Shown piece after piece: positions 1-9,168 of a DNA stretch of 64,000 bases; the stretch's first letter is position 1, and every line of letters starts with the position of its first letter. Below the pieces are notes generated by a model. That model worked only from the letters and a program-made list of their open reading frames with translations. It did no database searches and was not told the origin of the DNA. The translations under genes and the position numbers were made by a program. The DNA comes from Snodgrassella gandavensis (GTDB lineage Bacteria > Pseudomonadota > Gammaproteobacteria > Burkholderiales > Neisseriaceae). The stretch is from NCBI RefSeq assembly GCF_914768025.1, contig NZ_CAJZCE010000001.1:124001-188000 (forward strand), given 5' to 3'.

Positions 1-2548
1 CTCTACTGCCGAATTAGTACAGGTGCGCAGCCAGTTAATGGCCAGCGCCAACAACACCGGCCAGTCATTGAGTACCGTGGCCGAACTGTATAACAAGCTG
101 GTCACGGCGCAGAACCAGACCGGAATCAGCGGCAGCAAGCTGCTGAAACTAACCGATACCATCAATAAAGCCATGGTAATCGGTGGTGGCTCGGCTGAAT
201 CACAAGCGGCGGCACTGGTGCAGTTATCACAGGCGTTTGCCTCAGGCACATTGCGCGGTGAAGAATTAAATTCCGTACTGGAACAGGCACCGGGGCTGGC
301 GCAGACAATAGCCAAAGGATTAGGGACAACAGTCGGGCAATTACGTGCACTGGCTGCTGCCGGCAAGCTGACATCCGAGGCCGTGGCCAATGCCATATTA
401 AAGCAGGCGCCAGTCGTTGATGCGCAATTTAGCAAGATGGTCAAGACCATTGGCCAGTCTGCCACCACCCTTAAAAACAAAGTGATGTCCTTTGTTGGCG
501 CGCTGGACGAAACCACCGGCGCCAGCCGCAAAGCGGGTGCAATGATGGAATGGCTGGGTAATCATCTGGGGACGGTTGCAACGGTTGTCGGTACCGTGGC
601 TGCCGTCTATACCGGCAAATATGCCGCATCCATTGCAGCAGTGATTATCCGCAAATACGCCGAAATTGCCGCATCAGAAAAATCTACTGCTGCCATGTTG
701 AAAGAGGCGGCCGCAGCTAAATTTCTGGCGACAGCCAAGGCGAGCAGTGCCGCCACAGGTGCGGCAGGTACCACAGGGGTGGCAGGGGCAGTAGGCGCAG
801 TCGGCAGCGTTGCTGGCATGGCCAAAGGTGGCTGGGTTGGTTTGGTTGCCGGCTTGGCCACAGCAGCATTTACTTATTATGAAATCAGTAAAGCGACCGA
901 TGTGGCCACCAATTCCCTCCGGGCGCAGATAGGAACCATAGAAGAGCTAAAAGAAAAATACGCCGCCGCAGATACAACAGAAAAAACGCATCTGAGAAAC
1001 GAGGCGGAAAAAAACTATAACGACATCATTAAGCGAAGAAACAAGGCAATTGCTGGAATGGTTGTTAAGTCAATAGCTTTTCAGGAAGTGCCGGCTTTTA
1101 AGCTTGATAAGTCACTAAATCAAATTAGACAGATAGAGGAAAAATTAAAAAACTGCGAAATAACAGCGGAGCAGGCAAAAGATGAGACATTTAAGCTACT
1201 TGATGTAAAACCGGGTTCCAAGACAGCAAAAGCCCTTGAGGAAGCACTTTACGGGGTTGATCAGCTACGCAAACAAAGTAATGAAGCTGCTAAGGAAATG
1301 AACGCCTATGGCGGAAACGTGCCCCTATTTGAAACTGCGGAGGAAAAAACACAGGCTGCGGAGGCGGGTGTAAAAAAGGTTGATGAAGCTTTTCAGAAGT
1401 TAATTGATTCGCAAAAACAGAGCAATGAGCTTCTTTATAAGCAAAGTCAGCTTATGGCTCGTGGGGTGTCGGAAAATGTTGCTGCTAATTTAGCAAAAGC
1501 AGACGACGGCACACGAACACCTGAAGAGTTAAAAGAATATAAATTTGTTTTAGAAACAAATGAATACTGGAAAAAGCAGATTGAAAACACCAAAGCGGTG
1601 GCATCAACCCTGCAATCGTTGGGGAATAGCGCTGCTGAGGCGAAGGCTGAGTTACTGGGCGGAAAGGAGGGATTAACTTTATTCAAACTTTCAACGCAAA
1701 ATGCCACCAGCGCGCAGATGGAACAGGCCAAGCAGGCCATGGCGCAAAGCAAGCTATACCGGGAGCAGTTGCAAAACCAGCAGACCCTGAAAGACATGGT
1801 ACAGCAGGCACAGGAGGCAAGGGCAGAACTGATTGGCGGTAAAAACGGCCTGATTGCATTCCGGCTGGGGCTGACCCATGCCACCGATGAACAGATACGA
1901 CAGGCACAGGCAGTTAATGCATTAACTGAGCAGATACAGAAACAAAAATCTGTTATGGCCACACTGGAGGGTTTAAAAGAGCAGGTTGAAACATTGGGCA
2001 TGGATTCCATTCAGCGGCAGCTATACGGCATGCGCAAGAATGGTGCCACGCCGGAGCAGTTACGTTATGCCGAGGCCATGCTCAAGCAGATTAAATCATT
2101 CGATGAAGCACAAAAAGATACCAAAGCGGCGGCGCAGGATTTATCAGAGGCGGCGGAAGAGTTAAAGAACGGCAGCCACGCAGATAAGGACAAGCCGATT
2201 AGTATCTTTAGTCGAGAGTACCGCGCCCGGGAAGAGGCCTACTGGAAAAAGAAGCGGGAAGAAGAACAGAGCATGGGCGGCTTTGCCTTTATCAGTGGCC
2301 GCCGGCCATCTGCACCTGATGTCAACCTAATGTCAGCCCCGATGGCGCCAGCCGGCTTTGGCTCAGGCAAAGATGCCACCAAAGATATCGACGACATGAT
2401 TAAAGTGACGGAGGCCATCAAGGTGGAAATCAGCAACGGCAACAAGAACGTAACTTTAAAAGCACTTTTTGATGCACCCAATGGTGCCAATGAATTCAAG
2501 CAAATGCTCAAGAATACGCTACACAGCGTTGCCAGTGATTTGCGATAA
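1..2548 (+). CDS. phage tail tape-measure protein, 5' end cut by the window
   Basis: The frame is open from base 2, so the true start lies upstream; the GTG at 23 is internal. The first ~170 residues match the conserved tape-measure core, with runs such as GSAESQAAALVQLSQAF and GTLRGEELNSVLEQAPGLAQ. Hydrophobic, Gly/Ala-rich segments follow at about residues 180-285, as in tape measures that insert into the host membrane. A charged coiled-coil-like part follows, then three related ~60-residue units beginning near AKAELLGGKEGL, ARAELIGGKNGL and EQVETLGMDSI. The protein sets tail length and helps DNA passage. Bases ~950-1570 are visibly more AT-rich than the flanks, suggesting a recombined middle section. 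The stop is 38 bases before the next gene. Confidence 0.9.
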   Translation, partial: STAELVQVRSQLMASANNTGQSLSTVAELYNKLVTAQNQTGISGSKLLKLTDTINKAMVIGGGSAESQAAALVQLSQAFASGTLRGEELNSVLEQAPGLAQTIAKGLGTTVGQLRALAAAGKLTSEAVANAILKQAPVVDAQFSKMVKTIGQSATTLKNKVMSFVGALDETTGASRKAGAMMEWLGNHLGTVATVVGTVAAVYTGKYAASIAAVIIRKYAEIAASEKSTAAMLKEAAAAKFLATAKASSAATGAAGTTGVAGAVGAVGSVAGMAKGGWVGLVAGLATAAFTYYEISKATDVATNSLRAQIGTIEELKEKYAAADTTEKTHLRNEAEKNYNDIIKRRNKAIAGMVVKSIAFQEVPAFKLDKSLNQIRQIEEKLKNCEITAEQAKDETFKLLDVKPGSKTAKALEEALYGVDQLRKQSNEAAKEMNAYGGNVPLFETAEEKTQAAEAGVKKVDEAFQKLIDSQKQSNELLYKQSQLMARGVSENVAANLAKADDGTRTPEELKEYKFVLETNEYWKKQIENTKAVASTLQSLGNSAAEAKAELLGGKEGLTLFKLSTQNATSAQMEQAKQAMAQSKLYREQLQNQQTLKDMVQQAQEARAELIGGKNGLIAFRLGLTHATDEQIRQAQAVNALTEQIQKQKSVMATLEGLKEQVETLGMDSIQRQLYGMRKNGATPEQLRYAEAMLKQIKSFDEAQKDTKAAAQDLSEAAEELKNGSHADKDKPISIFSREYRAREEAYWKKKREEEQSMGGFAFISGRRPSAPDVNLMSAPMAPAGFGSGKDATKDIDDMIKVTEAIKVEISNGNKNVTLKALFDAPNGANEFKQMLKNTLHSVASDLR

Positions 2549-2586
2549 CCCCGGCCAGATGGCCGGTTTTTTAATGAGGTTTAACC

Positions 2587-3165
2587 ATGCCCTTTATGTT
2601 GTATACCGATGCCCAGATGACAATAGAAGCCAGCAACCCCTATCAACTGGATTTTAATGGCGCCGGCAAAAATGAGTTCAAGCTGTTTTTTGGGAGCCCG
2701 TACCCCAACGAAGTACTGAAACCAAAAGCAGACCAGCAAATCATGCTGATGCCAGCCAGCCGCCTGAAAAAATGGGAGCCAAACCACGTGTACAGCTTTG
2801 GCAATATTATTGAGCCGATCGCATCCAATGGCTGCATGTATCAGTGTCTGGACAATGCCCAGACTGGCAGCAGCGAACCGGCATGGCGGGCAGAGCGCGG
2901 CAGCAAATGCAGTTCAGGCAGTACAACATTTATCAATCTGGGGGCGAAATTCCAGCCCGCAGATATCCAGCTAGCCCTGACGTATGCCGGACTGGACACA
3001 GCAAATGCCGGTGCTGCGCTGGAGCTGGGCACACAGCTACAGGGTGGCAAGGCCATACCGGTGTATATCCGCGTCACCAATACCAACAACAGCGTCCGCA
3101 GCGACCGCTCCGACCCATGCATCAGCATCAGGCTCAATGCCACCATCACCGAAACAACAGCATAA
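2587..3165 (+). CDS. phage tail-associated protein with carbohydrate-binding-like motif (copy 1)
   Basis: 192 residues; ATG preceded by a GAGG-type ribosome site (aatgaggttt). Residues ~65-100 carry the pattern W-x2-NHVYSFGNIIEP, then NGCMYQC, then TGSSEPAW, followed by a Gly/Ser segment. This pattern recurs in phage tail fibre and adhesion proteins and resembles small carbohydrate-binding modules (W..N..Y..G..V.P / NG..Y.C / SG..EP.W). The C-terminal half contains GAALELGTQLQGGKAIP. A clear paralogue lies at 8519-9094, with shared blocks at both ends, so the pair arose by duplication. It sits directly after the tape measure, where distal-tail or tail-tip proteins are expected. The binding role is inferred from the motif only. 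Confidence 0.7.
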   Translation: MPFMLYTDAQMTIEASNPYQLDFNGAGKNEFKLFFGSPYPNEVLKPKADQQIMLMPASRLKKWEPNHVYSFGNIIEPIASNGCMYQCLDNAQTGSSEPAWRAERGSKCSSGSTTFINLGAKFQPADIQLALTYAGLDTANAGAALELGTQLQGGKAIPVYIRVTNTNNSVRSDRSDPCISIRLNATITETTA

Positions 3166-3179
3166 ACAGAAAGTGAAAC

Positions 3180-5327
3180 ATGCTAGGTTCGTCTTTACTC
3201 AACAACACCCTGCTGGCTACCGATAGCGGCGATACAGCGCAGGCAGCAACCAGCGACGGCATCGAATTAATCCGCATCGGCTGTACCGTACGCACCATAG
3301 AGCAAAGCGAAGATTTAATAACCCTAACCTGCCATGTTTACCAGAAAACAGACAGCGGTGGCGACTTACTCAATATAGCGCAGGTAGTCAATCCGGTATG
3401 CGACAGCGAACTGCTACAGCTTAGCCAGCAGGTACTAAACCCCGCACCCAACCGCTTTATGCGCGCCAGATGTGCACAGGGCTTTGATGGAGAGAAATAC
3501 GCTATCAGAATATTTGTGGGCGGTGTTGAACTGTGTAACGTAGTGCGCACCTGTGAAGTGCATTTTGCCGAGAGCGAATCAGCCACGGCCAGCCTGTACC
3601 TGCGGGAGTCATGCGGCGCAATTGACATATACCAGTACTATAACCGGCAGATCGTTATTTACGCGCAGACCGATAAATACCTGTACCCGATATTCTCCGG
3701 CCTGATAGATATGCCCAAAATAGATTATTCAGGCCGTTTGCGCATCCTCAACGCCACCAAAGACCGCAGCAAATCAGTCGAAAAATTAAGCATTGACACC
3801 ATCCACGGCATTGGCTACTGGTCGCCGTCGATTTTTGGTGAAGAGCAGAATTATGAGACCAAAAACGCGCAGCTCACCGACCGGTTAAGCACCATACCGG
3901 CTTCACTTGATTTTGATGCCCGAGAACAGGCGCATCTGACATCTTGGCTGCCTAAACCAGTAGCTGACTGGACACTGAGCGATTGCGATGTTTACGAAGC
4001 CAATATGGCCTTAGAGATGAGCAGCGCCGTTTCCATCGTCAACCGGGTTGAAATCGAATTACACCACCAGTTTGACCGCCTGATTCACCGAGAAATCAGC
4101 TTTAGTTACCGCTACCTTAGCTTTATGAATGATTTTGATTACATCATAAAAGTGGCCGCAGAGGGGCCCGCCCCGAAACTGGCCGATGTCCAGAGTGCGG
4201 CAAATGGCGGTGGCTGGACAACCGGCGAATGGTGGGTTAAAGGCACACCGCCCCCGGGCGTGTATAACGGTGTGATATGGAAAGCGGCCGATTACAAATA
4301 CGATTACGAGCCAACCGGCGAAAAGGACGAAAACGGCCACGATATTGTCAATGTAGTGCAGATTCCAATCGGCAGCGACAGCAATTTATACGCGCTGGCC
4401 GCTTCATGGAAAGCAATGCGCCGCTGGAAACAGGCAATTGATGAAAAGTACATCATTGTCTTACAGAATCAGGAATCCATTGCCATTCATGGCGAAAAAA
4501 AGGAAAAAATTACCTACAGCATCAACCATGAAAGTGATGATGACAAAATGGCCAGAAACTGGGGCAGTGAAAAGCATTACAAAAGGCCAAAAGGGATAAA
4601 GCAGTTAAATGGCGACTATACAACCAATATCGACAACGTTATCCCCGGAGAATTTGCCAACGGCTATCAGGTTGCCGTGCAGATAGGCTATACCAGAATG
4701 CTGGAAAGCCACCGGCAGAACAGCATAACCATGGATTGCAAGTTCTTACCGTTCGCCAGCCTGACCCATAGCGTACATGTGGACACAAAACGGTTTAACG
4801 CCAACGTCAAAATAGCGGCATACAGCCATAGCTGGGATTTTACCAGCAAGCGCGGCAAAACCACCCTGACCGGTAAATTCTTCATGAATCCCGGCAGCCG
4901 CACACAGACATTCAGCCAAGTAGAGCCACCGCGCGAGCGGCCACAACTGCCCTGTGAAACATTTCAGCAGGAATTCGTATTAAACGACTATATCGTCCCT
5001 TATGGCGTTGACGTGATTGAGCAAGACCCGAATGCGGACAAAGATGAGGACGAAAAGAGAGAAGAGGAAGAAAAAGACAAAGGCAATTCCGCCATTATCG
5101 GCAAGCCAAAATTCAAACTCTATGAATGCAATGGCTATGTACGAAAAGAAACCGGTTACACCTTTAAAGGTACCAAAATGAAACGCGGCATCGCATTCAG
5201 AGTGCAGACGCCGGACATAGAAGAGAAGAGCACCGACACACTGGACGTTAATGCCGCCGATCAAACATTTAATCTGGCCATACCGCACAACGAGCCATCT
5301 CCACAGTTAACCTGTCATAAAAAATGA
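3180..5327 (+). CDS. large phage tail-tip structural protein, family not recognised
   Basis: 715 residues starting 14 bases after the previous stop. No signal peptide or membrane segment is visible. I cannot assign a named family. Size and position after the tape measure fit a tail hub or baseplate-type protein. The segment around residues 300-430 is Trp/Tyr-rich with repeated Gly turns (GGGWTTGEWWVKGTPPPGVYNGVIW), cut short here to its key features, and reads like a small beta-rich binding module inserted in the chain. The C-terminal quarter holds a very acidic/basic stretch (DEDEKREEEEKDKG) probably forming a linker before the last ~80 residues. The stop overlaps nothing; the next gene starts 3 bases later, so translation is likely coupled. 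Confidence 0.65.
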   Translation: MLGSSLLNNTLLATDSGDTAQAATSDGIELIRIGCTVRTIEQSEDLITLTCHVYQKTDSGGDLLNIAQVVNPVCDSELLQLSQQVLNPAPNRFMRARCAQGFDGEKYAIRIFVGGVELCNVVRTCEVHFAESESATASLYLRESCGAIDIYQYYNRQIVIYAQTDKYLYPIFSGLIDMPKIDYSGRLRILNATKDRSKSVEKLSIDTIHGIGYWSPSIFGEEQNYETKNAQLTDRLSTIPASLDFDAREQAHLTSWLPKPVADWTLSDCDVYEANMALEMSSAVSIVNRVEIELHHQFDRLIHREISFSYRYLSFMNDFDYIIKVAAEGPAPKLADVQSAANGGGWTTGEWWVKGTPPPGVYNGVIWKAADYKYDYEPTGEKDENGHDIVNVVQIPIGSDSNLYALAASWKAMRRWKQAIDEKYIIVLQNQESIAIHGEKKEKITYSINHESDDDKMARNWGSEKHYKRPKGIKQLNGDYTTNIDNVIPGEFANGYQVAVQIGYTRMLESHRQNSITMDCKFLPFASLTHSVHVDTKRFNANVKIAAYSHSWDFTSKRGKTTLTGKFFMNPGSRTQTFSQVEPPRERPQLPCETFQQEFVLNDYIVPYGVDVIEQDPNADKDEDEKREEEEKDKGNSAIIGKPKFKLYECNGYVRKETGYTFKGTKMKRGIAFRVQTPDIEEKSTDTLDVNAADQTFNLAIPHNEPSPQLTCHKK

Positions 5328-5330
5328 GTA

Positions 5331-6857
5331 ATGAACATGAGCCTAGCAGAAGATTTCCGCAAACTGTTTGGTAACCACCGCCCCGGCTATGAGCGCACCC
5401 CCAACCGCCCGCGACTGCTCGGCGCCACAGGAATGTCAAAAATGCCGTATGGTGGGGATATGCCCCAAAGCAATACCTGTCTGGACAAATACGCCTTATT
5501 ACATTTCAACAGCAACGGCCAACCATCCATTGCCAGCGCACGCGCGATTGAGGGCTTGTTTGAAGCAAACACCGGCCGGCAGGTGCGCATATTTCTTGAC
5601 CCCAGTGCCACAATTTGCGAAAACAGCGACGTAGAACGTTTCAGCGCTTACATATGGTACAAATTGCAGCTTAAAAACAACTATGAAGCAATACTAACCG
5701 GTAGGTGTTTTACAAAAGATCATATCTTCTTTGGTTTAGCCCATTGGTTTTTAGGCTTGGATATATTAAACACGCCATTACCATGGCCGGGCGAAACCAA
5801 TCATATAGGAATTAATAACATACGGAAAAGCGCAGGTACACTTAAAGATACAATGTATAAAATGCTGAAAACCAACGCATTAAACGCCAAAGCATTTTTT
5901 ACAACCGTCCCGATAAAAGAAAACCTACTGGCCACCAATCGCGAGGAGTACAAAAAAGCAGTTAAACAGATTTTTGATTTTATCTGCACCCACATCAACA
6001 AAGATAGTAAATATAACCGCAATACAATGTTAGAGGTATATGCCTTTTATCAGCAGAAAAACAGCTTCATAACCGAAAAAAATAGAGCTTCAGCCATGCT
6101 GATTAGCGATACTGAACAGTATGCAGGTAAAAAAATTCCCGAAGATGGGGAGAAAGTTTATACATGGGAAACACCGGCCAAACCGTTTCTATATGGCTCC
6201 GCGTACAACCACACCTTTAATGCGAAAGATGTTTACTGGGGAATTTCGGCCGATAATTACAAAGTGTATGAATCGCGCTGGAAATTTGCCGATGATCTGG
6301 TATACGGCGCTGGCCTGATTAAAGATTATGCCCTGCAAAGCGCAGGCATTACCCGGGATGAAGAAATCACCGCGGATAATGTGGCTAACGTTAAATTTGC
6401 TGACCATTTCATCCATTCGTTTGACTACTCAGAGGGTGTACAACAGTACTTTGAACAGGACGTGACCTTTTACTATCGGAATAAATACGATGAAGATGGT
6501 AACGAGACCGGCGAAGACATGAATGTCCCTTTCATCACCCTGTCAGAGAAAGGCATTACCCGATTATGGAGCGTGGACATCTTCCCGGATAGTGCCATCA
6601 TCGATCTCAAATTTGACCCAAAATCAGGCAAATTTATACCGTCGCATCCCGTTGACCCAGAACTACTGCCCGAAAATCTGAAAAATCTAAGTGGCTTAAA
6701 CCTCAAGGATGAAGAAGAAAACCGCTACAGCATCACCTTAACCGAAGGTGGTTTTTTATTGCACAGCGCAGCAGCGGGTAAAACGTGGCAGATCATGCAC
6801 GGCGATTACACACTGGCACCCAAAGAAGAAAAAGGCAACAACAATGAGATGCTATAA
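5331..6857 (+). CDS. phage tail-tip region protein, unknown family
   Basis: 508 residues. ATG at 5331 is 3 bases after the preceding stop; a second in-frame ATG at 5337 is also possible, and neither has a strong ribosome site. I do not recognise the family. The chain is soluble-looking, rich in aromatic and Lys/Asn residues in its middle (about 110-250) and acidic towards the end. No catalytic signature was found. The stop overlaps the start of the next gene by 14 bases. The order large tip protein, this protein, then a 184-residue protein looks like a fixed phage module; tail-tip or host-specificity function is inferred from location alone. Confidence 0.6.
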   Translation: MNMSLAEDFRKLFGNHRPGYERTPNRPRLLGATGMSKMPYGGDMPQSNTCLDKYALLHFNSNGQPSIASARAIEGLFEANTGRQVRIFLDPSATICENSDVERFSAYIWYKLQLKNNYEAILTGRCFTKDHIFFGLAHWFLGLDILNTPLPWPGETNHIGINNIRKSAGTLKDTMYKMLKTNALNAKAFFTTVPIKENLLATNREEYKKAVKQIFDFICTHINKDSKYNRNTMLEVYAFYQQKNSFITEKNRASAMLISDTEQYAGKKIPEDGEKVYTWETPAKPFLYGSAYNHTFNAKDVYWGISADNYKVYESRWKFADDLVYGAGLIKDYALQSAGITRDEEITADNVANVKFADHFIHSFDYSEGVQQYFEQDVTFYYRNKYDEDGNETGEDMNVPFITLSEKGITRLWSVDIFPDSAIIDLKFDPKSGKFIPSHPVDPELLPENLKNLSGLNLKDEEENRYSITLTEGGFLLHSAAAGKTWQIMHGDYTLAPKEEKGNNNEML

Positions 6858-7398
6858 AAACAACTTCAGCACCACCCTGGTCGAAGAGCTGGCACTAAAC
6901 AAAAAAGATGCCGAGCTAATCCTTGATGAAGAATCCACAGAATTACTTTTACAGGCCATACCGATGAGCCGTGGACGGCATTACATGCGGCTAACCTTAC
7001 AAAGTGCCGATGCGGCAGAATATGAGCTCATAGACGTCTATAACCAGTATAACAACAGCCTGATAATCTGCCGCGCTGGTATGGAAGAAACAACGCCGGC
7101 TGCATGGCCAGCAGGGACACGCATCTTGTGCGCACCTACAGCACAGAGCTTTCAGCCCAAGCAAATAACCCATGTCAACGTCAGATGGCAAATTGATGAC
7201 AGGAATACCTTAATTATAGATGCGCGCAACGGCAGTACACAGATACTGCTACCAGCAGAAGATGGTGACGAAACGGCGGGTTATCCCGTCGTGTTTACAC
7301 ATATGCGTGATGGCGATGAAATGTTATTGGAATTAAAAGGCATTGATAGCGCAGACCAATTGCCGGATTTTGCAAACGCAACACTATTAAAAGGCTAA
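6844..7398 (+). CDS. small phage tail-region protein, unknown family
   Basis: 184 residues. The frame is open further upstream, but the ATG at 6844 has an AAAGG site at 6832-6836 and gives a normal 14-base overlap with the previous gene, so I chose it. The protein begins MRCYKNNFSTTLVEEL. It is beta-rich by appearance with repeated short strands and no membrane segment or signal. Residues 30-100 hold a run of alternating hydrophobic residues typical of virion adaptor or fibre-attachment proteins, but no motif allows a name. It is followed by the Gly-rich repeat protein 3 bases after its stop, indicating coupled expression within the tail operon. Confidence 0.6.
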   Translation: MRCYKNNFSTTLVEELALNKKDAELILDEESTELLLQAIPMSRGRHYMRLTLQSADAAEYELIDVYNQYNNSLIICRAGMEETTPAAWPAGTRILCAPTAQSFQPKQITHVNVRWQIDDRNTLIIDARNGSTQILLPAEDGDETAGYPVVFTHMRDGDEMLLELKGIDSADQLPDFANATLLKG

Positions 7399-7401
7399 AC
7401 A

Positions 7402-8517
7402 ATGGGCATGTTACTAAAAGTTTATATGCATAACGGCTGGCGTTATGTCCGGCCACTAGGCAAAATTGCGCCATCTGCGATTGCCTCATTCCCCTTTGGG
7501 CGGGCACAGTATCAGAGCAATACCGAATGGCGGGACGAAATCAGCGGCCGCTATGTCGTGCCACAGAATACTCAAATCGGAAAAGGTGCGATCAACCCGA
7601 TTCATGGCAGCGATGAGGGCTTATTGCTCAATAGCTACAAAACAGCCGAGAACAATCCAAGCAGCAACGCATTAACCAATTCTTCCGAATCAATTCTGTA
7701 CGGCAATGCACTAACCATCCGCATTAAGCCGGGACAATTTGCCGGCTTCCCCCTGATTCTATGCGTACTGTATGGCGAAGAGGGGGAACATGAGCGGGAT
7801 GAATTACTGATTATTGCTGTTCAGGATTTACAGATTGTCACTTACTATCGCCAGCGCAATGCCGAAAATAAGGACGTAACAAAAAACCAAACCGGCATAT
7901 ACCTGAACAATAACGATCGCTGGAGCAGCATCGGACTGAATTTTAGCAGTAGTGACGGCTTCGGACTGGCCGGCATTTATCATAAGTTCACTTACCATCG
8001 ATTAAACATAGAGCCGTTGAAAGAGTTCAACTATTTCTGGCTATTTGACTTTAATACAGACACATGGGTGGAATATGAAAACGAAGAGGAAATAACCGCC
8101 TTTAACGGTGGTATAGCACAGGCTAAAGTCTACAGCAATGCTTTATCCGGCGATGAATTCGGTACCCTGCTGGGTGAGTACAATGATAATGATGATCAGG
8201 GCGTGATTTACATAGACAAGCCAAGTGGCGGAGTGCTGGCCGAAATTTACACGGAGACAAAAGAGGTAAGCCCCGGCGGCGGCGATAGTGGCGGCAATGG
8301 CAGCAATAACCCGCCGGGTGGCAACGGTGGTTCGGGCGGCAACGGTGGTTCGGGCGGCAACGGTGGTTCGGGCGGCAACGGTGGTTCGGGCGGCAACGGT
8401 GGTTCGGGTGGCAACGGTGGTTCGGGCGGCAATGGCGACGATAAAGTTAACATTGGTGGTTCAGGCGATCAAGACCCACTTAAGCCGGGCACTTTTTGTA
8501 TGAACAGTGAGGATTAA
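7402..8517 (+). CDS. phage tail fibre-like protein with Gly-Asn-Ser repeat tail
   Basis: 371 residues. Residues 1-285 form a folded region rich in aromatic and beta-type sequence; the central part (about 100-250) could be a concanavalin-like jelly roll, but I cannot prove this. From about residue 290 the chain turns into a flexible linker containing six exact GGNGGS hexapeptides, encoded by six 18-base units at 8317-8424, and ends with a short acidic tail and one Cys. Such linkers in fibre proteins separate a virion-anchored part from a receptor-binding part. It lies one base before the second carbohydrate-binding-like paralogue, which may be its partner. Repeat number could change by slippage without shifting the frame. 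Confidence 0.65.
   Translation: MGMLLKVYMHNGWRYVRPLGKIAPSAIASFPFGRAQYQSNTEWRDEISGRYVVPQNTQIGKGAINPIHGSDEGLLLNSYKTAENNPSSNALTNSSESILYGNALTIRIKPGQFAGFPLILCVLYGEEGEHERDELLIIAVQDLQIVTYYRQRNAENKDVTKNQTGIYLNNNDRWSSIGLNFSSSDGFGLAGIYHKFTYHRLNIEPLKEFNYFWLFDFNTDTWVEYENEEEITAFNGGIAQAKVYSNALSGDEFGTLLGEYNDNDDQGVIYIDKPSGGVLAEIYTETKEVSPGGGDSGGNGSNNPPGGNGGSGGNGGSGGNGGSGGNGGSGGNGGSGGNGGSGGNGDDKVNIGGSGDQDPLKPGTFCMNSED
8317..8424 (+). repeat. six tandem 18-bp units inside the tail-fibre gene
   Basis: Six complete in-frame units read ggYggcaacggtggttcg, each encoding GGNGGS; the first and sixth begin ggt, the others ggc. A seventh, diverged unit (GGNGDD) follows at 8425. The near-identity at synonymous positions indicates recent expansion. 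Because the unit is a multiple of three, changes in copy number alter linker length only. Confidence 0.95.
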
Positions 8518-8518
8518 A

Positions 8519-9094
8519 ATGGCTTTTATGTTATATGCAGATAAAAAAATGCAGAAGCCGGCCAATATCCGCCTTGCATTTAACGGCACCGGCATTCTTG
8601 ATACAGTGCTGTATTTTGGTAGCAACCAGAGTGACGAAGTATTAAAACCGCAAACCGATGCGCAAATCATACTCAAGCCGGTTGACCTGATAAAAAAATG
8701 GCAGCCTAACAAGTTGTATTATTGGGGCAACATAATTGAGCCAAGCCACCCTAATGGCTATATTTACCTGTGCATCACTCAGGGCACAACCGGCAGCGAA
8801 GAGCCGAGATGGTGGATAGATAGCGGCGGTTCGGGTTCTTCCGGCAGCGCATGGTTTACCGTACTGGGCGAAGCGTACAGGCATACCGATATCAAATTAT
8901 CACTGACACAGGCGGGGCTGGATCGTGCGGTAGGTGGTGCTGGTGTTGAGCTGGGCGCACAGTTGCAGGGTGGCAAGGCCATACCGATATATATGAGGGT
9001 GGCTAATAAGTCCTATGACTTACGTAATGACTTTAATGATGCCTGCCGTGGCCTTGCCACCAACAGCACGATTACGACGACAACAGACGTATAA
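8519..9094 (+). CDS. phage tail-associated protein with carbohydrate-binding-like motif (copy 2)
   Basis: 191 residues. The ATG at 8519 follows the previous stop by one base and has a GAGG site at 8508-8512; the in-frame GTG at 8507 is less likely because the paralogue starts MPFMLYTD and this product starts MAFMLYAD. It shares with the 2587-3165 product the blocks FNGTG, DEVLKPQTDAQI, KKWQPNKLYYWGNIIEP, NGYIYLC, TGSEEPRWW and LGAQLQGGKAIPIYMRV. Residues ~63-100 again carry the W/N/Y/G-NG-EP-W pattern of carbohydrate-binding-like modules in tail proteins. It is the last gene of the tail operon before an AT-rich gap. Confidence 0.7.
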   Translation: MAFMLYADKKMQKPANIRLAFNGTGILDTVLYFGSNQSDEVLKPQTDAQIILKPVDLIKKWQPNKLYYWGNIIEPSHPNGYIYLCITQGTTGSEEPRWWIDSGGSGSSGSAWFTVLGEAYRHTDIKLSLTQAGLDRAVGGAGVELGAQLQGGKAIPIYMRVANKSYDLRNDFNDACRGLATNSTITTTTDV

Positions 9095-9168
9095 ATTTAC
9101 ATAAAATGTTAAAGATTTACTCATATTAATTATGTTATTCTTGTCTTTTATGCAAAGGAAAAGCGTCA
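9095..9168 (+). promoter_or_regulatory. AT-rich gap with probable moron promoter
   Basis: The 74 bases between the tail operon and the J-domain-like gene are strongly AT-rich and include tttact, attaat, ttattct and a clear AAAGG ribosome site at 9155-9159. Independent promoters in front of single phage cargo genes are usual for morons. No exact -35/-10 pair can be fixed by eye. Confidence 0.35.

Noticed and set aside
607-861. Ala/Pro-rich frame antisense to the tape measure
   Set aside because: Shadow of the Ala/Gly-rich coding strand.
8247-8453. Proline-rich open frame antisense to the Gly-rich fibre repeats
   Set aside because: It is only the reverse complement of the 18-bp repeats, with no ribosome site.
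1-9094. Diversity-generating retroelement acting on the tail genes
   Set aside because: No reverse transcriptase or template repeat was seen in the window.
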